DNA of 27,139 nt from Scatosoma sp045654025 (GTDB lineage: Bacteria; Bacillota; Clostridia; Christensenellales; Borkfalkiaceae), in NCBI GenBank assembly GCA_045654025.1, contig JAZOMO010000001.1, positions 1 through 27,139 on the forward strand, read 5' to 3'. Positions 14,081 to 21,612 of this stretch are shown here, piece after piece (within the stretch, counting starts at the first letter, position 1; every line of letters begins with the position of its first letter). The translations under genes were made by a program, and so were the position numbers. The notes under the pieces are model-generated. The model saw only the letters and a list, made by a program, of their open reading frames with translations, did no database searches and was not told where the DNA came from.

Positions 14081-15478
14081 TTATAACTTTTTGATGCTCT
14101 CCAAGAAACATTCCGCAAGGAAACGATGTCCGTCGTCGTTGGGATGCAATCTGTCCACAGAAATATGTCCCTTACCTTCGCCGTCGCCGTCGATTCTCGG
14201 GTCGATTTCCCATTCAGCGTGCGCGTCAATGACGGGAATCCCAAGCACTGCCGCAACCTGCTTAACCGCATTCGCATATACTTCGATACCGCCCACTCTC
14301 TCTGCGCCCACCGCATTGACGTTGGATTCCAACTTGATATATTTGGGGGGAGTGATAGCAATGATTTTCGAAGTCGGATATTTTTCCTTTAGTCTTGTAA
14401 ACAGATCGTGCACCGCACCGTAGAAGGTGCAAAGAGTGGTATCACCAAGCTGTCCCAAAGGCGCGTCGCCGTTCAAATAGTCGTTTGCACCACCGAGCAC
14501 GACCACGTAATCCGCCTCTGCCCTCATATCGAGCACTCGGGTAGCAAAATACATATCGTGTCTGGGTTTATGCGTCGTAGGCTGGAACTGGAACGCATAA
14601 CGCGTACCGCCGATACCGTAGTTGTAGGTAGTCGCACCGCTGATCTGCGCAAATACGTTCGTATAGCCCTTGTCCTTCGAGGTCGTACCGCGTACCCCTT
14701 CCGTCAAGCTGTCGCCAAGGAAGAGGAAGGTCTTGCCCACAAAGCATTTCTTTTCTTGCTCCGCAATAGCCGCCTCAACCGCCTGAATGGCGATTTTTCT
14801 TTCTTCCTCGCTAACGGGGACGTCGAAATCGTCAAAAGCGTTTTCGCTGATATCGTTGCCCGTCAACGTCTTGTACCAAGTCAAACCAAGCAGGTATCTG
14901 CCTACGCCCAGCGCCGCGTGGAAGGTATCACGGTGGATTTTTTCAATGCCAAGCTGCGTTGCGTTCAGCATCGCTCTGCCACAGGGAATGATACCGTCTG
15001 CGTGGATTGCAACCGCCGCTTTCGTGTAAGAAGCCTCAATCTTCTCAAACATATCCTGCGCGTGTTCGTAGCCGACTTTGTTCAGTCTATCGCTACCCTC
15101 TTCATACGCCCAAGTTTGGTGAATATAGATCTTAGCGTGAGGACAGTATTTCTTCACGTACTCTGCCAAGTATTCCAAATACGTGGTGTAGGTGTCGTAA
15201 TCGGGGCTGAAGTGGCTGGCTTGTTGCAGGGTGACTACGTCCCAGTCGTCGCTGGCAAGCGCCTGACTGATGCTCACCTTAAAGCCCGTTTCTTCGCCGT
15301 TAAAGCCCAACACGTACGCCGCCGCATCCTGAAGAGCGTTCAAATAATGGGTACGCAAAGAACAGCCGCCGATAAAGAGGTTTACCGTCTTCAATTGGGC
15401 GCCGTCCTTCTTTGCAATTCTATGTAAATATCTCTGCGCGTCGCAGGAAAAGCTGTTGCCGATGGATAATACTTTCAT
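14081..15478 (-). CDS. Tandem esterase: DUF4886 domain fused to SGNH/GDSL hydrolase
   Basis: The 465-residue protein has no signal peptide, so it is intracellular. Residues about 1-240 form a DUF4886 domain, a divergent SGNH fold: VLSIGNSFSCDAQRYL with nucleophile candidate Ser9, VTLQQASHFS, IYIHQTWAYEEGSDR, and the distal dyad RDTFHAALGVGRYLLGLTWY (Asp184, His187). Residues about 248-465 form a second, classical SGNH hydrolase: FLGDSLTEG (Ser257), YGIGGTR (Gly290), VLGGANDYL (Asn332) and DRLHPNDDGH (Asp442, His445). Both active sites look complete. Enzymes of these families remove acetyl or other acyl groups from sugars. It starts 2 bases after the alpha/beta-hydrolase stop, so translation is coupled. 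The pairing suggests stepwise de-acylation of one carbohydrate at two positions; the substrate is not known. Confidence 0.9.
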   Translation of the reverse strand: MKVLSIGNSFSCDAQRYLHRIAKKDGAQLKTVNLFIGGCSLRTHYLNALQDAAAYVLGFNGEETGFKVSISQALASDDWDVVTLQQASHFSPDYDTYTTYLEYLAEYVKKYCPHAKIYIHQTWAYEEGSDRLNKVGYEHAQDMFEKIEASYTKAAVAIHADGIIPCGRAMLNATQLGIEKIHRDTFHAALGVGRYLLGLTWYKTLTGNDISENAFDDFDVPVSEEERKIAIQAVEAAIAEQEKKCFVGKTFLFLGDSLTEGVRGTTSKDKGYTNVFAQISGATTYNYGIGGTRYAFQFQPTTHKPRHDMYFATRVLDMRAEADYVVVLGGANDYLNGDAPLGQLGDTTLCTFYGAVHDLFTRLKEKYPTSKIIAITPPKYIKLESNVNAVGAERVGGIEVYANAVKQVAAVLGIPVIDAHAEWEIDPRIDGDGEGKGHISVDRLHPNDDGHRFLAECFLESIKKL

Positions 15479-15480
15479 AC

Positions 15481-16227
15481 TTATTTATTCGCCCAGTCAA
15501 AGAAGAGGTCTGCGTACAGGGATTCACCCTTTTCATTGCATTGTTTTGCCGCGCTGCAATGACGGCCGCTTACCAAGCGGTATTCAATGTCCGCCTCGGG
15601 ATTGTAAGCAAGCACTGCCTTATAGAACAACTGATTCTGTTCGTATCTGCAAGGCATATCCTGATCGTACAAAACGAGCATCATCTTGCTAAACTTCGTG
15701 TCTTCGCCAAGGTAATACATAGGCGAGAACTCGTCGATGCGCTGAGCAAGCTTATGCATGCCCTTTTCCTGCTGCAAAACGTTGAAGTGCGAGGTCGTCT
15801 GCGCGCTGTCGATAAACCAACCGCAAATTTCGTCCGTATTGATGCCTTCGTTTGCCAAGAATTCCTTGTTAAAGCACAGCATCAAGGACATCCAAGCGCC
15901 TGCCGATTGACCTGCGATGATGATTTTGCCGTTGCTGCCCAAATCTTTGACGTAATCTTTCACAAACTTCGTTGCCTTTGCCGCGTCTACAAGGAAGTCG
16001 GGGTACTTTGCGCCCGGGTACTTTCTATATTCTACGGAAGCAATCGCATACCCTCTGTCGGTGAACAATTTTGCAAGGATATCAAAGGTGGGGCCGCTCT
16101 TAGAGCCGTGGTCAAGACCGCCGCCGTGGAAGTTCACAACCGTCGTATAGTTATCGGTATCAGGCAGATAGATATCCACCAAAGTTTCTTCGTATTCGCT
16201 GTATTGTACGTCTAAAAATTTTCTCAT
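15481..16227 (-). CDS. Alpha/beta-hydrolase esterase (BD-FAE / lipase-esterase type)
   Basis: The 248-residue cytoplasmic protein has the oxyanion motif NFHGGGLDHG (32-41). The nucleophile elbow is AGQSAGAW with Ser108. The probable acid is Asp190 in LYDQDMPCR and the probable base His223 in VSGRHCSA. This is the layout of the acetyl-esterase, kynurenine formamidase-like and feruloyl-esterase-like group. GGAGG lies 9 bases before the ATG. It sits 24 bases after the beta-lactamase-fold hydrolase and 2 bases before the tandem SGNH esterase, so three different esterase folds follow each other in one transcript. Carboxylester hydrolysis is likely; the acyl group and carrier are unknown. Confidence 0.9.
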   Translation of the reverse strand: MRKFLDVQYSEYEETLVDIYLPDTDNYTTVVNFHGGGLDHGSKSGPTFDILAKLFTDRGYAIASVEYRKYPGAKYPDFLVDAAKATKFVKDYVKDLGSNGKIIIAGQSAGAWMSLMLCFNKEFLANEGINTDEICGWFIDSAQTTSHFNVLQQEKGMHKLAQRIDEFSPMYYLGEDTKFSKMMLVLYDQDMPCRYEQNQLFYKAVLAYNPEADIEYRLVSGRHCSAAKQCNEKGESLYADLFFDWANK

Positions 16228-16251
16228 TATATTATTCCTCCGTTTGAAACG

Positions 16252-17730
16252 TTAAATTTTTTTACCTATTAAAGATCCTTGATATTCGTTCAAGAAATGC
16301 TCTGCCGTCTTTTGGAACATCGCGTGTACTTCGTCATTCTTGAAATAGAACTGCGCCGACATATTCCCAAAATAGCGGTCGATAATCTGCACGAACAGAC
16401 GAACCTCTCGTTCTCCCATCCAAGCAAAGGATACTGCATCCTTATACATAAAGCCGTCCGTCGTCGGCACAGCCCCGTACTCGTTCGCATACCCAAGCTG
16501 AGGGAAGTTGCCAAACACGTTGTGGTTGACACCGAAAGGAATTTCCTTATCCCCCTGCGCGTTCGTATAGCGGAACACGCCCTTGGTTGCATCCTCGAAT
16601 ACAAACGAGAATTTTTCAATCCCCATCGGGTTCTTTTGACAGGTATATTCGACACCGTTGAGCTCTGCGCGGAAAGGAGAATCCTCCAAGCCTTTCATTG
16701 AACGAAGCTCCAACCCGTCGATACAAGACTGCAACTCTGCCTCTGCCTTTTTGTCTTCGGGCAACGGTTCGTCCGACATTTCGTCCACGAACATTTCTTC
16801 CACCCACGCGAATATCATTTCACGCAGGAAATTAGAGCCTTGGTTGTCCGAATTGATTGCAAACAGTAAGTCCTTTTCAGGATAGCACACCGTCAACTGG
16901 TGTCCCATACCCACGAAAGCAAAACCGCCGCCGCAGACTCGCCAAATTTGATAGCCGTAGCCAGCTTGGTAGGTGGAATATACACTGCTCGTCGAATTGT
17001 TGACGATCTTACTGGTCGCTTCGCGTAAATATTGTTCGTTCATTAAGCGTTTGCCGTTCCAAACGCCGTAATTCATCAATAAGCGCCCGAAAGACGCCAT
17101 ATCGCGCAGCGTACAGAGCATTGCGGAATCGCCCCAAGAATCGCCGTTTGGCGTCTTTAAAACGGTTGCCGTTTGGAAAGCTCCCATTTCGTTGAACAGC
17201 TTTTTCTTCATATAGTCGAGCAAGGACATCCCCGACAGCTTTTCTACCAGCGCGCACAGCACCTGCGAACCGGGGCTGTCGTACGCCCACAGCGTACCCG
17301 AGGGATGGAAATTTCTCTGCTCGTTCATGTAATGGTGGGTTCTATCGGGGTCGCCGCTGATAAACCAGCCGGACGAACGGCCCACCGTCGTCATCGTCAG
17401 CATTTCACGAATCGTCTGCTGTTTGAGGTATTCGTTGGCTTCGCCGTCGATTTTTTCAGGGAAGTAGTCCACGATCTTATCGTCCAAATGGATGAGCCCA
17501 TCTTCCTCCAACAGCCCTACCGCAACACCGACAAAGCTCTTCGTCTGCGAATACTGTCTATGGCAAAAATCTTTATGGAAGGGTTTCCAGTATGCCTCGG
17601 AAAAAATTTGATCTCCCTTCATAAACAGAATCCCGTGCGTTGCCGCGCCACGCTTTTCCAGTTTTTTAATAAAGCTCTCTACCGTCTTGGACGATATACC
17701 GGCTTGTTCTGGCGTAATTTTTTCGAACAT
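16252..17730 (-). CDS. Beta-lactamase-fold serine hydrolase (class C / EstB-like)
   Basis: From the ATG at 17730, which has AGGAG 7 bases upstream, the protein is 492 residues. It has no signal peptide, which argues against antibiotic resistance or cell-wall work. The catalytic motif SQTK (Ser61-Lys64) is in RQYSQTKSFVGVAVG. The second motif is the YxS form, WAYDSPGS (Tyr150, Ser152). The third region is GMGHQLTV, replacing the KTG triad. This set is typical of esterases of family VIII, such as EstB, and related deacylases. The last 140 residues form a separate beta-rich domain (FSFVFEDATKGVFRYTNA, FGNFPQLGYANEYG), often found after this fold in Firmicutes. It lies 129 bases downstream of the isomerase gene and 24 before the alpha/beta hydrolase. 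The likely role is an intracellular esterase of the same pathway. Confidence 0.9.
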   Translation of the reverse strand: MFEKITPEQAGISSKTVESFIKKLEKRGAATHGILFMKGDQIFSEAYWKPFHKDFCHRQYSQTKSFVGVAVGLLEEDGLIHLDDKIVDYFPEKIDGEANEYLKQQTIREMLTMTTVGRSSGWFISGDPDRTHHYMNEQRNFHPSGTLWAYDSPGSQVLCALVEKLSGMSLLDYMKKKLFNEMGAFQTATVLKTPNGDSWGDSAMLCTLRDMASFGRLLMNYGVWNGKRLMNEQYLREATSKIVNNSTSSVYSTYQAGYGYQIWRVCGGGFAFVGMGHQLTVCYPEKDLLFAINSDNQGSNFLREMIFAWVEEMFVDEMSDEPLPEDKKAEAELQSCIDGLELRSMKGLEDSPFRAELNGVEYTCQKNPMGIEKFSFVFEDATKGVFRYTNAQGDKEIPFGVNHNVFGNFPQLGYANEYGAVPTTDGFMYKDAVSFAWMGEREVRLFVQIIDRYFGNMSAQFYFKNDEVHAMFQKTAEHFLNEYQGSLIGKKI

Positions 17731-17813
17731 CGTTTTCTCCTTACAATTCTTACCTAAAATTGGTGATCCATAGCCATATTGAAAGAATAGGCTGTGCATA
17801 TAATTGAACAACC

Positions 17814-17834
17814 CAAAAGCCACCTTGCGGCGAC
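17814..17834 (-). terminator. Weak hairpin after the isomerase gene
   Basis: On the minus strand, GTCGCC-GCAA-GGTGGC (17834-17819) has two wobble pairs and a GCAA loop, followed by TTTT. It may reduce transcription between the isomerase and the serine hydrolase rather than stop it. Confidence 0.45.
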
Positions 17835-17859
17835 CTTAGGGATGTTTTTATCGTAATGT

Positions 17860-18696
17860 TTAGTGAGAGCGAAGCTGATTGTATTCCTCAAACAGTTGAT
17901 CGTAGTTTTCACGAATCTCTGCAAAGGTATACGGACGACCAGTAGGGTCCTTAATAACTTCGTAGGTAAACGCACCCTTGTAGCCGATCTTTTCCAAAGC
18001 CCCGAGTATTTTCATCCAATCATTCACGCCCGTTTTCGGCATCCAATGGCGTTCGTAAACGCCGTCGTTATCGGTGATATGCAGGGTTGTCAGCCATTTG
18101 CTGAGCGCAACGATCCCGTCCTCGGGTTTATCCGTCAAGAAGTGGTTGATGTCGATGCAGCATTTAGCGCCCTCGACCTGTTCCAAAACCTCCACCATAT
18201 CCTCGATGGTAGCAGGATAGCCGCTAACCATATTTTCCATGCAGACGTTGGCATCGGTAGCCGCCACCAGTTCACGGAAGGATTTTATAAGCGCAGGCTT
18301 ACGCTGTTGCCAAACGTTGCCCTCTTTTTTACCCACCTTGCTGTGGAAAACGTAGTTCTTCGGCTGGAAGGGGTTGCAAATATCCATCAGTTTGCGGAAC
18401 TCATCGCTCGCCCAAGCGCGTACGTCTTCGTCGCAACTGCTGATGTAAACGAAGCGATGGAAGGGCAAATGCACGCTGTTCAACGTCAAGCCTTCGTCCA
18501 AAACGGCTTGCAGACGGTCAGCCGCAACTTCGAACGCCTTTTCCATCGACATTTTGTAGTTACCAAAGCCACCCATCGAAACCTCAACGGCCTTAAAGCC
18601 GAGGCGTTTGACTTCCTTCAAATCCTCGCGGTAGTCATCATTTAAAGCAAAATTTTGAGCGACCTTCACGCTGGTACTCAAATCCAAACGATACAT
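17860..18696 (-). CDS. Sugar phosphate isomerase/epimerase-like TIM barrel
   Basis: The 278-residue protein is of the xylose-isomerase-like TIM-barrel family (COG1082 type). Likely metal and catalytic residues are Glu154 in CMENMVSGY, Asp182 and His185 in CCIDINHFL, His206 in LHITDNDG, and Glu246 in FTYEVIKD. The order Glu, Asp/His, His, Glu is that of metal-dependent sugar epimerases and isomerases such as tagatose 3-epimerase or inosose dehydratase relatives. The N-terminus (LDLSTSVKVAQNF) has no signal peptide. AGGAGG lies 6 bases before the ATG. It is 52 bases downstream of the leucine-rich-repeat lipoprotein gene and upstream of three esterases, which supports a role in processing a sugar released by de-acylation. 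The exact sugar cannot be read from the sequence. Confidence 0.88.
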   Translation of the reverse strand: MYRLDLSTSVKVAQNFALNDDYREDLKEVKRLGFKAVEVSMGGFGNYKMSMEKAFEVAADRLQAVLDEGLTLNSVHLPFHRFVYISSCDEDVRAWASDEFRKLMDICNPFQPKNYVFHSKVGKKEGNVWQQRKPALIKSFRELVAATDANVCMENMVSGYPATIEDMVEVLEQVEGAKCCIDINHFLTDKPEDGIVALSKWLTTLHITDNDGVYERHWMPKTGVNDWMKILGALEKIGYKGAFTYEVIKDPTGRPYTFAEIRENYDQLFEEYNQLRSH

Positions 18697-18748
18697 AAAA
18701 GCCTCCTAATTCTTGTAATAATCGTTATGTGTCTTAGATCTCCCCAAA

Positions 18749-20332
18749 TTACCAAACCTTAGGCAATCCCTCTACGTATCTCCAGTACATGTTCTTCGTA
18801 TCGGAGGGTTTTTTCTCCGAATAGAAAGCAATGATACCGCCGTTGCTTGTATTCGTCAAGACTTCATTTTTTGTCTTGCCTTCTTCATTCTTCAACCACG
18901 TAATCGCATTCCACTGCTCCTTCGTGCCGAGGAAGTACATTTTATAATCTCTCCAGCCGTCGGAGCTTGCCGCGTCGCCCTTCTTTCTGAAAGCGCCGTT
19001 GCCGACCGTCTTCACGCTGGGGCCAAAGACAACGGTAGCGATCGCGATATTGTTATAGAAAGCATCCTGTTCGATGGTTTCGACGGATTTACCGAGGTAC
19101 AATTCACGGATCTTATAGCAGTTACCGAACGATTTAAAGCCGATTTTCTTTACGCCGTCGCCGATTACGATGCTGTTGATGTACTGTTCGTTGTAGCAAG
19201 CATATTCTGCAATTTCAGTCACGTCATCGGGAACAACCAACTGCGCGCTATCGTACATGACGACGCCGATCAAGATCTTATTCGTGGCATCGGTGTAGTA
19301 CACGAGACCGTTTTCATCGCGAGTAACTCTGGTCGGCTCGGTAGACTTATGAACGTACCAAGCCTTATCCGCGATACTACCGTGTTCCCCGGATCCAGGG
19401 GTGAGTGCCAAGGGGGAATCATTGACAATTTCGCGAAGGTTGCGGGCACTGCCAAAAGCGTTACTACCGATATACTGTACGCCTGCGCCGAGGGTAACCT
19501 TATAGATTTTCACCGCGCCAGAAAACGCACCCGCGCCGATGGTATGTACCTTATTGCCGATAACGACCTCACGCAGTAACAATGAACTTGCGCTTTTGAA
19601 ATTGCAATCCTCGTCATCCTTACCGAACGCATACTCACCGACGGACAACACGTCGTTGCCGAGGCGAACGTATTCCAGGTTGCTACAATTCAAGAACGCT
19701 CTTTTTGCGATATTCGTAGGCGCGCCGTTGGGAATTTCCACGCCCTGCATGACGTTGCAATCCCAGAACGCCTTTTCGCCGATGCTACGAAGGCTGTTAC
19801 CAAAGGTCGCCGTCTTCAGACTGGTGCAGACCTGGAAAGCGTAATTACCGATCGTCTCTACAGAGTTGGGAATCGCAATCGAACGCAGGTTTCTGCAAAA
19901 AGCAAAAGCGCCTTCGCTGATGGTAACCAACGTTTCAGGCAGAGTAATTTCCTTCACCTGGTTACAATAGGCAAACGCCTCTACACCGATGGTGGTTACG
20001 CTGTTGCTCATAGTAATCTCGGTGAGGTTGACGCAGTTTCTAAACGCCTTATCCTCGATGACGGTAACGCTGTTTGGAATCACGACGGTACCGATATCTC
20101 TGACCCCTGCAAACGCCTCTGCGCCGATCGTAGTAACCGGCTTGCCCTTATAGGTTTCGGGGATGATAAGTTCCCCTTCCTCGTACGTACCGATACCAAC
20201 GACCTTATAGGTGTTGTTTACCTTCTCGTATTCCAAGGAAGGTGCGTCGTCTTGGTCGCAAGCGGCAAACACGCCCAACCCAAAGACCGCCAAGAATAAG
20301 CAGGCAAAAATTTTCAAAAATCCCTTTCTCAT
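18749..20332 (-). CDS. BspA-type leucine-rich-repeat surface lipoprotein
   Basis: From the ATG at 20332, with AGGA about 14 bases upstream, the protein is 527 residues. It begins with a charged-hydrophobic signal (MRKGFLKIFACLFLAVFGLG) and a lipobox-like VFAAC; Cys24 would be lipidated, anchoring it outside the membrane. A linker is followed by about a dozen LRR_5 repeats of 22-24 residues, with the pattern VTTIGAEAFAG...LTEITMSNSV and IPNSVETIGNYAF. The series is interrupted at about residues 285-340 by a non-repeat insert (WYVHKSTEPTRVTRDENGL). A region outside the repeats ends the protein (FLGTKEQWNAITW). Such proteins bind host or polymer surfaces. It lies between the AraC regulator and the isomerase, which makes a carbohydrate-capture role possible. 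A 17-residue in-frame extension upstream lacks a better ribosome site. Confidence 0.9.
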   Translation of the reverse strand: MRKGFLKIFACLFLAVFGLGVFAACDQDDAPSLEYEKVNNTYKVVGIGTYEEGELIIPETYKGKPVTTIGAEAFAGVRDIGTVVIPNSVTVIEDKAFRNCVNLTEITMSNSVTTIGVEAFAYCNQVKEITLPETLVTISEGAFAFCRNLRSIAIPNSVETIGNYAFQVCTSLKTATFGNSLRSIGEKAFWDCNVMQGVEIPNGAPTNIAKRAFLNCSNLEYVRLGNDVLSVGEYAFGKDDEDCNFKSASSLLLREVVIGNKVHTIGAGAFSGAVKIYKVTLGAGVQYIGSNAFGSARNLREIVNDSPLALTPGSGEHGSIADKAWYVHKSTEPTRVTRDENGLVYYTDATNKILIGVVMYDSAQLVVPDDVTEIAEYACYNEQYINSIVIGDGVKKIGFKSFGNCYKIRELYLGKSVETIEQDAFYNNIAIATVVFGPSVKTVGNGAFRKKGDAASSDGWRDYKMYFLGTKEQWNAITWLKNEEGKTKNEVLTNTSNGGIIAFYSEKKPSDTKNMYWRYVEGLPKVW

Positions 20333-20372
20333 ATATATTTCGAATTTCCTTTCGTTTATTTTCAAAGTAATT

Positions 20373-20400
20373 AACCTAATCAAAACGCGCTTGATTAGTT
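20373..20400. promoter_or_regulatory. TAATCAA/TTGATTA palindrome at the end of the AraC gene (site A)
   Basis: AACCTAATCAA (20373-20383) and TTGATTAGTT (20391-20400) are inverted repeats spanning the AraC stop codon, 40 bases before the lipoprotein ATG. A similar site lies at 26432-26456. It could be an operator for the lipoprotein gene or a weak hairpin. Confidence 0.5.
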
Positions 20401-21228
20401 ATGTTTATTGCGTTTTTCCAGCGAGGTATACCGCAACTGATTGGGGGTTTGTCCCTCGTGTTTTTTAAAAATCAGGCGGAAATAGTTTCCCGAAGAAAAG
20501 CCGGTCATCTTCGCAATTTTGTCGTACGAATATTTCGTTTCACGGCAAAGCCTCTTTGCCTCTTCCAGCTGCAGAGACAGCTTATATTGAAAGATAGTCG
20601 TACCAGTCGCGCGTGCGAAGGAAGAAGACAGATAAGATTTGGACACGTGGAACAATTCGCACAAATCATCCAAGGAAAAGGTTTCCTTGTAATGGTTATG
20701 CAAATAATCCAGCACCTTCAGTATCACGGGCGCGGTGGACGGAGCAATCCCCTCGTTGAGGGCATAGGCAGCCTCCCCACCTTTGATATCCGCGTACGAA
20801 TCAACCATTGCAAGCAGCATCCCAAGGCGCACGTTAAAGCGCATTTTCTTATGCGCGTTGAACGGGAAGGAGTTGAATATCTTCAACATTCCCTCGAGGA
20901 TAGAGCGCAGTTTTTTCTGCCGTTGCTCCGGGAAAGAAATCACCTCGTGTTTGGCGAGGTAATGTAAAAATTGCATTTGGTCTTCGCTGAGGCTCTCTGG
21001 CGAGATTTGCAGAGTATATACCTCACAGCCGTTCGATTCAAACCGATGGCTAACGTTGGGTGGCAGCACCAGCAAAGCAGGCGCCTTCACCTTAAACATC
21101 TTGTTTTGGTTAAAGTAATATCTTTCCCCTTCGACAAGAAATTCCAGCTCGAAGAAATCGTGCGAATGCAGGGGACCCATACTGAGGCCGGCTTCCTGCT
21201 GTTTAAACCGCAGGTTGTAATAAGACAT
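20395..21228 (-). CDS. AraC-family transcriptional regulator
   Basis: From the ATG at 21228, which has a run of six G 9 bases upstream, the protein is 277 residues. The first 150 residues are a cupin-type ligand domain: LHSHDFFELEFLVEGERYYF, then APALLVLPPNVSHRFE. The C-terminal 100 residues carry two helix-turn-helix motifs: FSLDDLCELFHVSKSYLSSS and KYSYDKIAKMTGFSSGNYFR, ending in KHEGQTPNQLR, the standard AraC signature. Regulators of this build usually sense a sugar or sugar derivative and activate the adjacent operon. It is first in the row of lipoprotein, isomerase and esterases, so these are its probable targets. Its upstream region carries an unusual hairpin array (21249-21388). An eight-residue longer start at 21252 is less likely. 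Confidence 0.94.
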   Translation of the reverse strand: MSYYNLRFKQQEAGLSMGPLHSHDFFELEFLVEGERYYFNQNKMFKVKAPALLVLPPNVSHRFESNGCEVYTLQISPESLSEDQMQFLHYLAKHEVISFPEQRQKKLRSILEGMLKIFNSFPFNAHKKMRFNVRLGMLLAMVDSYADIKGGEAAYALNEGIAPSTAPVILKVLDYLHNHYKETFSLDDLCELFHVSKSYLSSSFARATGTTIFQYKLSLQLEEAKRLCRETKYSYDKIAKMTGFSSGNYFRLIFKKHEGQTPNQLRYTSLEKRNKHN

Positions 21229-21248
21229 GTATAAATTCCCCCCTATAA

Positions 21249-21388
21249 GCAACGCGGTGCGTTGCAGTTATGTGCCTATCGGCGTTATGTACCTGACGGC
21301 GTGATATGCCTATCGGCGTTATGTGCCTGACGGCGTGAATTGTTTCGCAAAGCAAAACGTGAATTGATTGACAAAGTCAATCGTTGTG
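21249..21388. repeat. Mosaic array of short hairpins and spacers upstream of the AraC gene
   Basis: Small inverted repeats alternate with 7-8 base spacers. The hairpins in order are GCAACGC-GGT-GCGTTGC (21249-21265), GCCTATCGGC, ACCTGACGGC, GCCTATCGGC, GCCTGACGGC, TTTCGCAAAGCAAAA and GATTGACAAAGTCAATC (21366-21382). The spacers are GTTATGT, GTGATAT or GTGAATTG. Positions 21268-21335 are four 17-bp tandem units in an a-b-a-b order (34-bp period). The array lies in the upstream or leader region of the AraC gene. Its role is unknown. Confidence 0.75.
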
Positions 21389-21417
21389 GAAGATATTAAA
21401 ATTCTCCATTTTTTTTC

Positions 21418-21502
21418 ATCATTCTGAACGGAGCGTTAGCGGAGCTGAAGAATCCCTTTTGAGATCCTTCGATGCGTCCTTACGTACTTACTCAGGATGA
21501 CA
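21418..21502. repeat. MITE-like inverted repeat, about 85 bp
   Basis: TCATTCTGA at one end and TCAGGATGACA at the other are inverted, imperfect copies. The inner segments GAAGAATC and GATCCTTC also pair. It has the look of the widespread palindromic intergenic repeats with CATTCTGAG ends found in many gut Firmicutes. The rest of 21253-21612 holds no gene. Confidence 0.6.
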
Positions 21503-21548
21503 TTGCGGCGTGAAACGCCAAGCAAATTCGCTTATCTTAGCCACTTTT

Positions 21549-21576
21549 GTAAGCCGCCGATGATTCGGCGGCTTAC
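21549..21576 (-). terminator. Hairpin downstream of surface protein gene 1
   Basis: GTAAGCCGCCGA (21549-21560) and TCGGCGGCTTAC (21565-21576) form a perfect 12-bp stem with loop TGAT. The U-tract is poor, but the place is right, about 40 bases past the stop. The adjoining sequence (GGCTATTGTTTTACTG) also follows surface protein gene 2. Confidence 0.6.
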
Positions 21577-21612
21577 TTTGTTGGCTATTGTTTTACTGCT
21601 TCCGTGTTAAGA

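Noticed and set aside
14408..15427. 339-residue open frame opposite the tandem SGNH esterase
   Set aside because: The minus strand has two recognisable catalytic domains over the same bases. No start context or homology signs on the plus strand.
16252..17730. Beta-lactamase for antibiotic resistance
   Set aside because: No signal peptide, a YxS second motif and no KTG, an extra C-terminal domain and esterase neighbours point to an intracellular esterase.
21268..21335. CRISPR array
   Set aside because: Repeats are adjacent 17-bp units with no unique spacers, and no cas genes are near.
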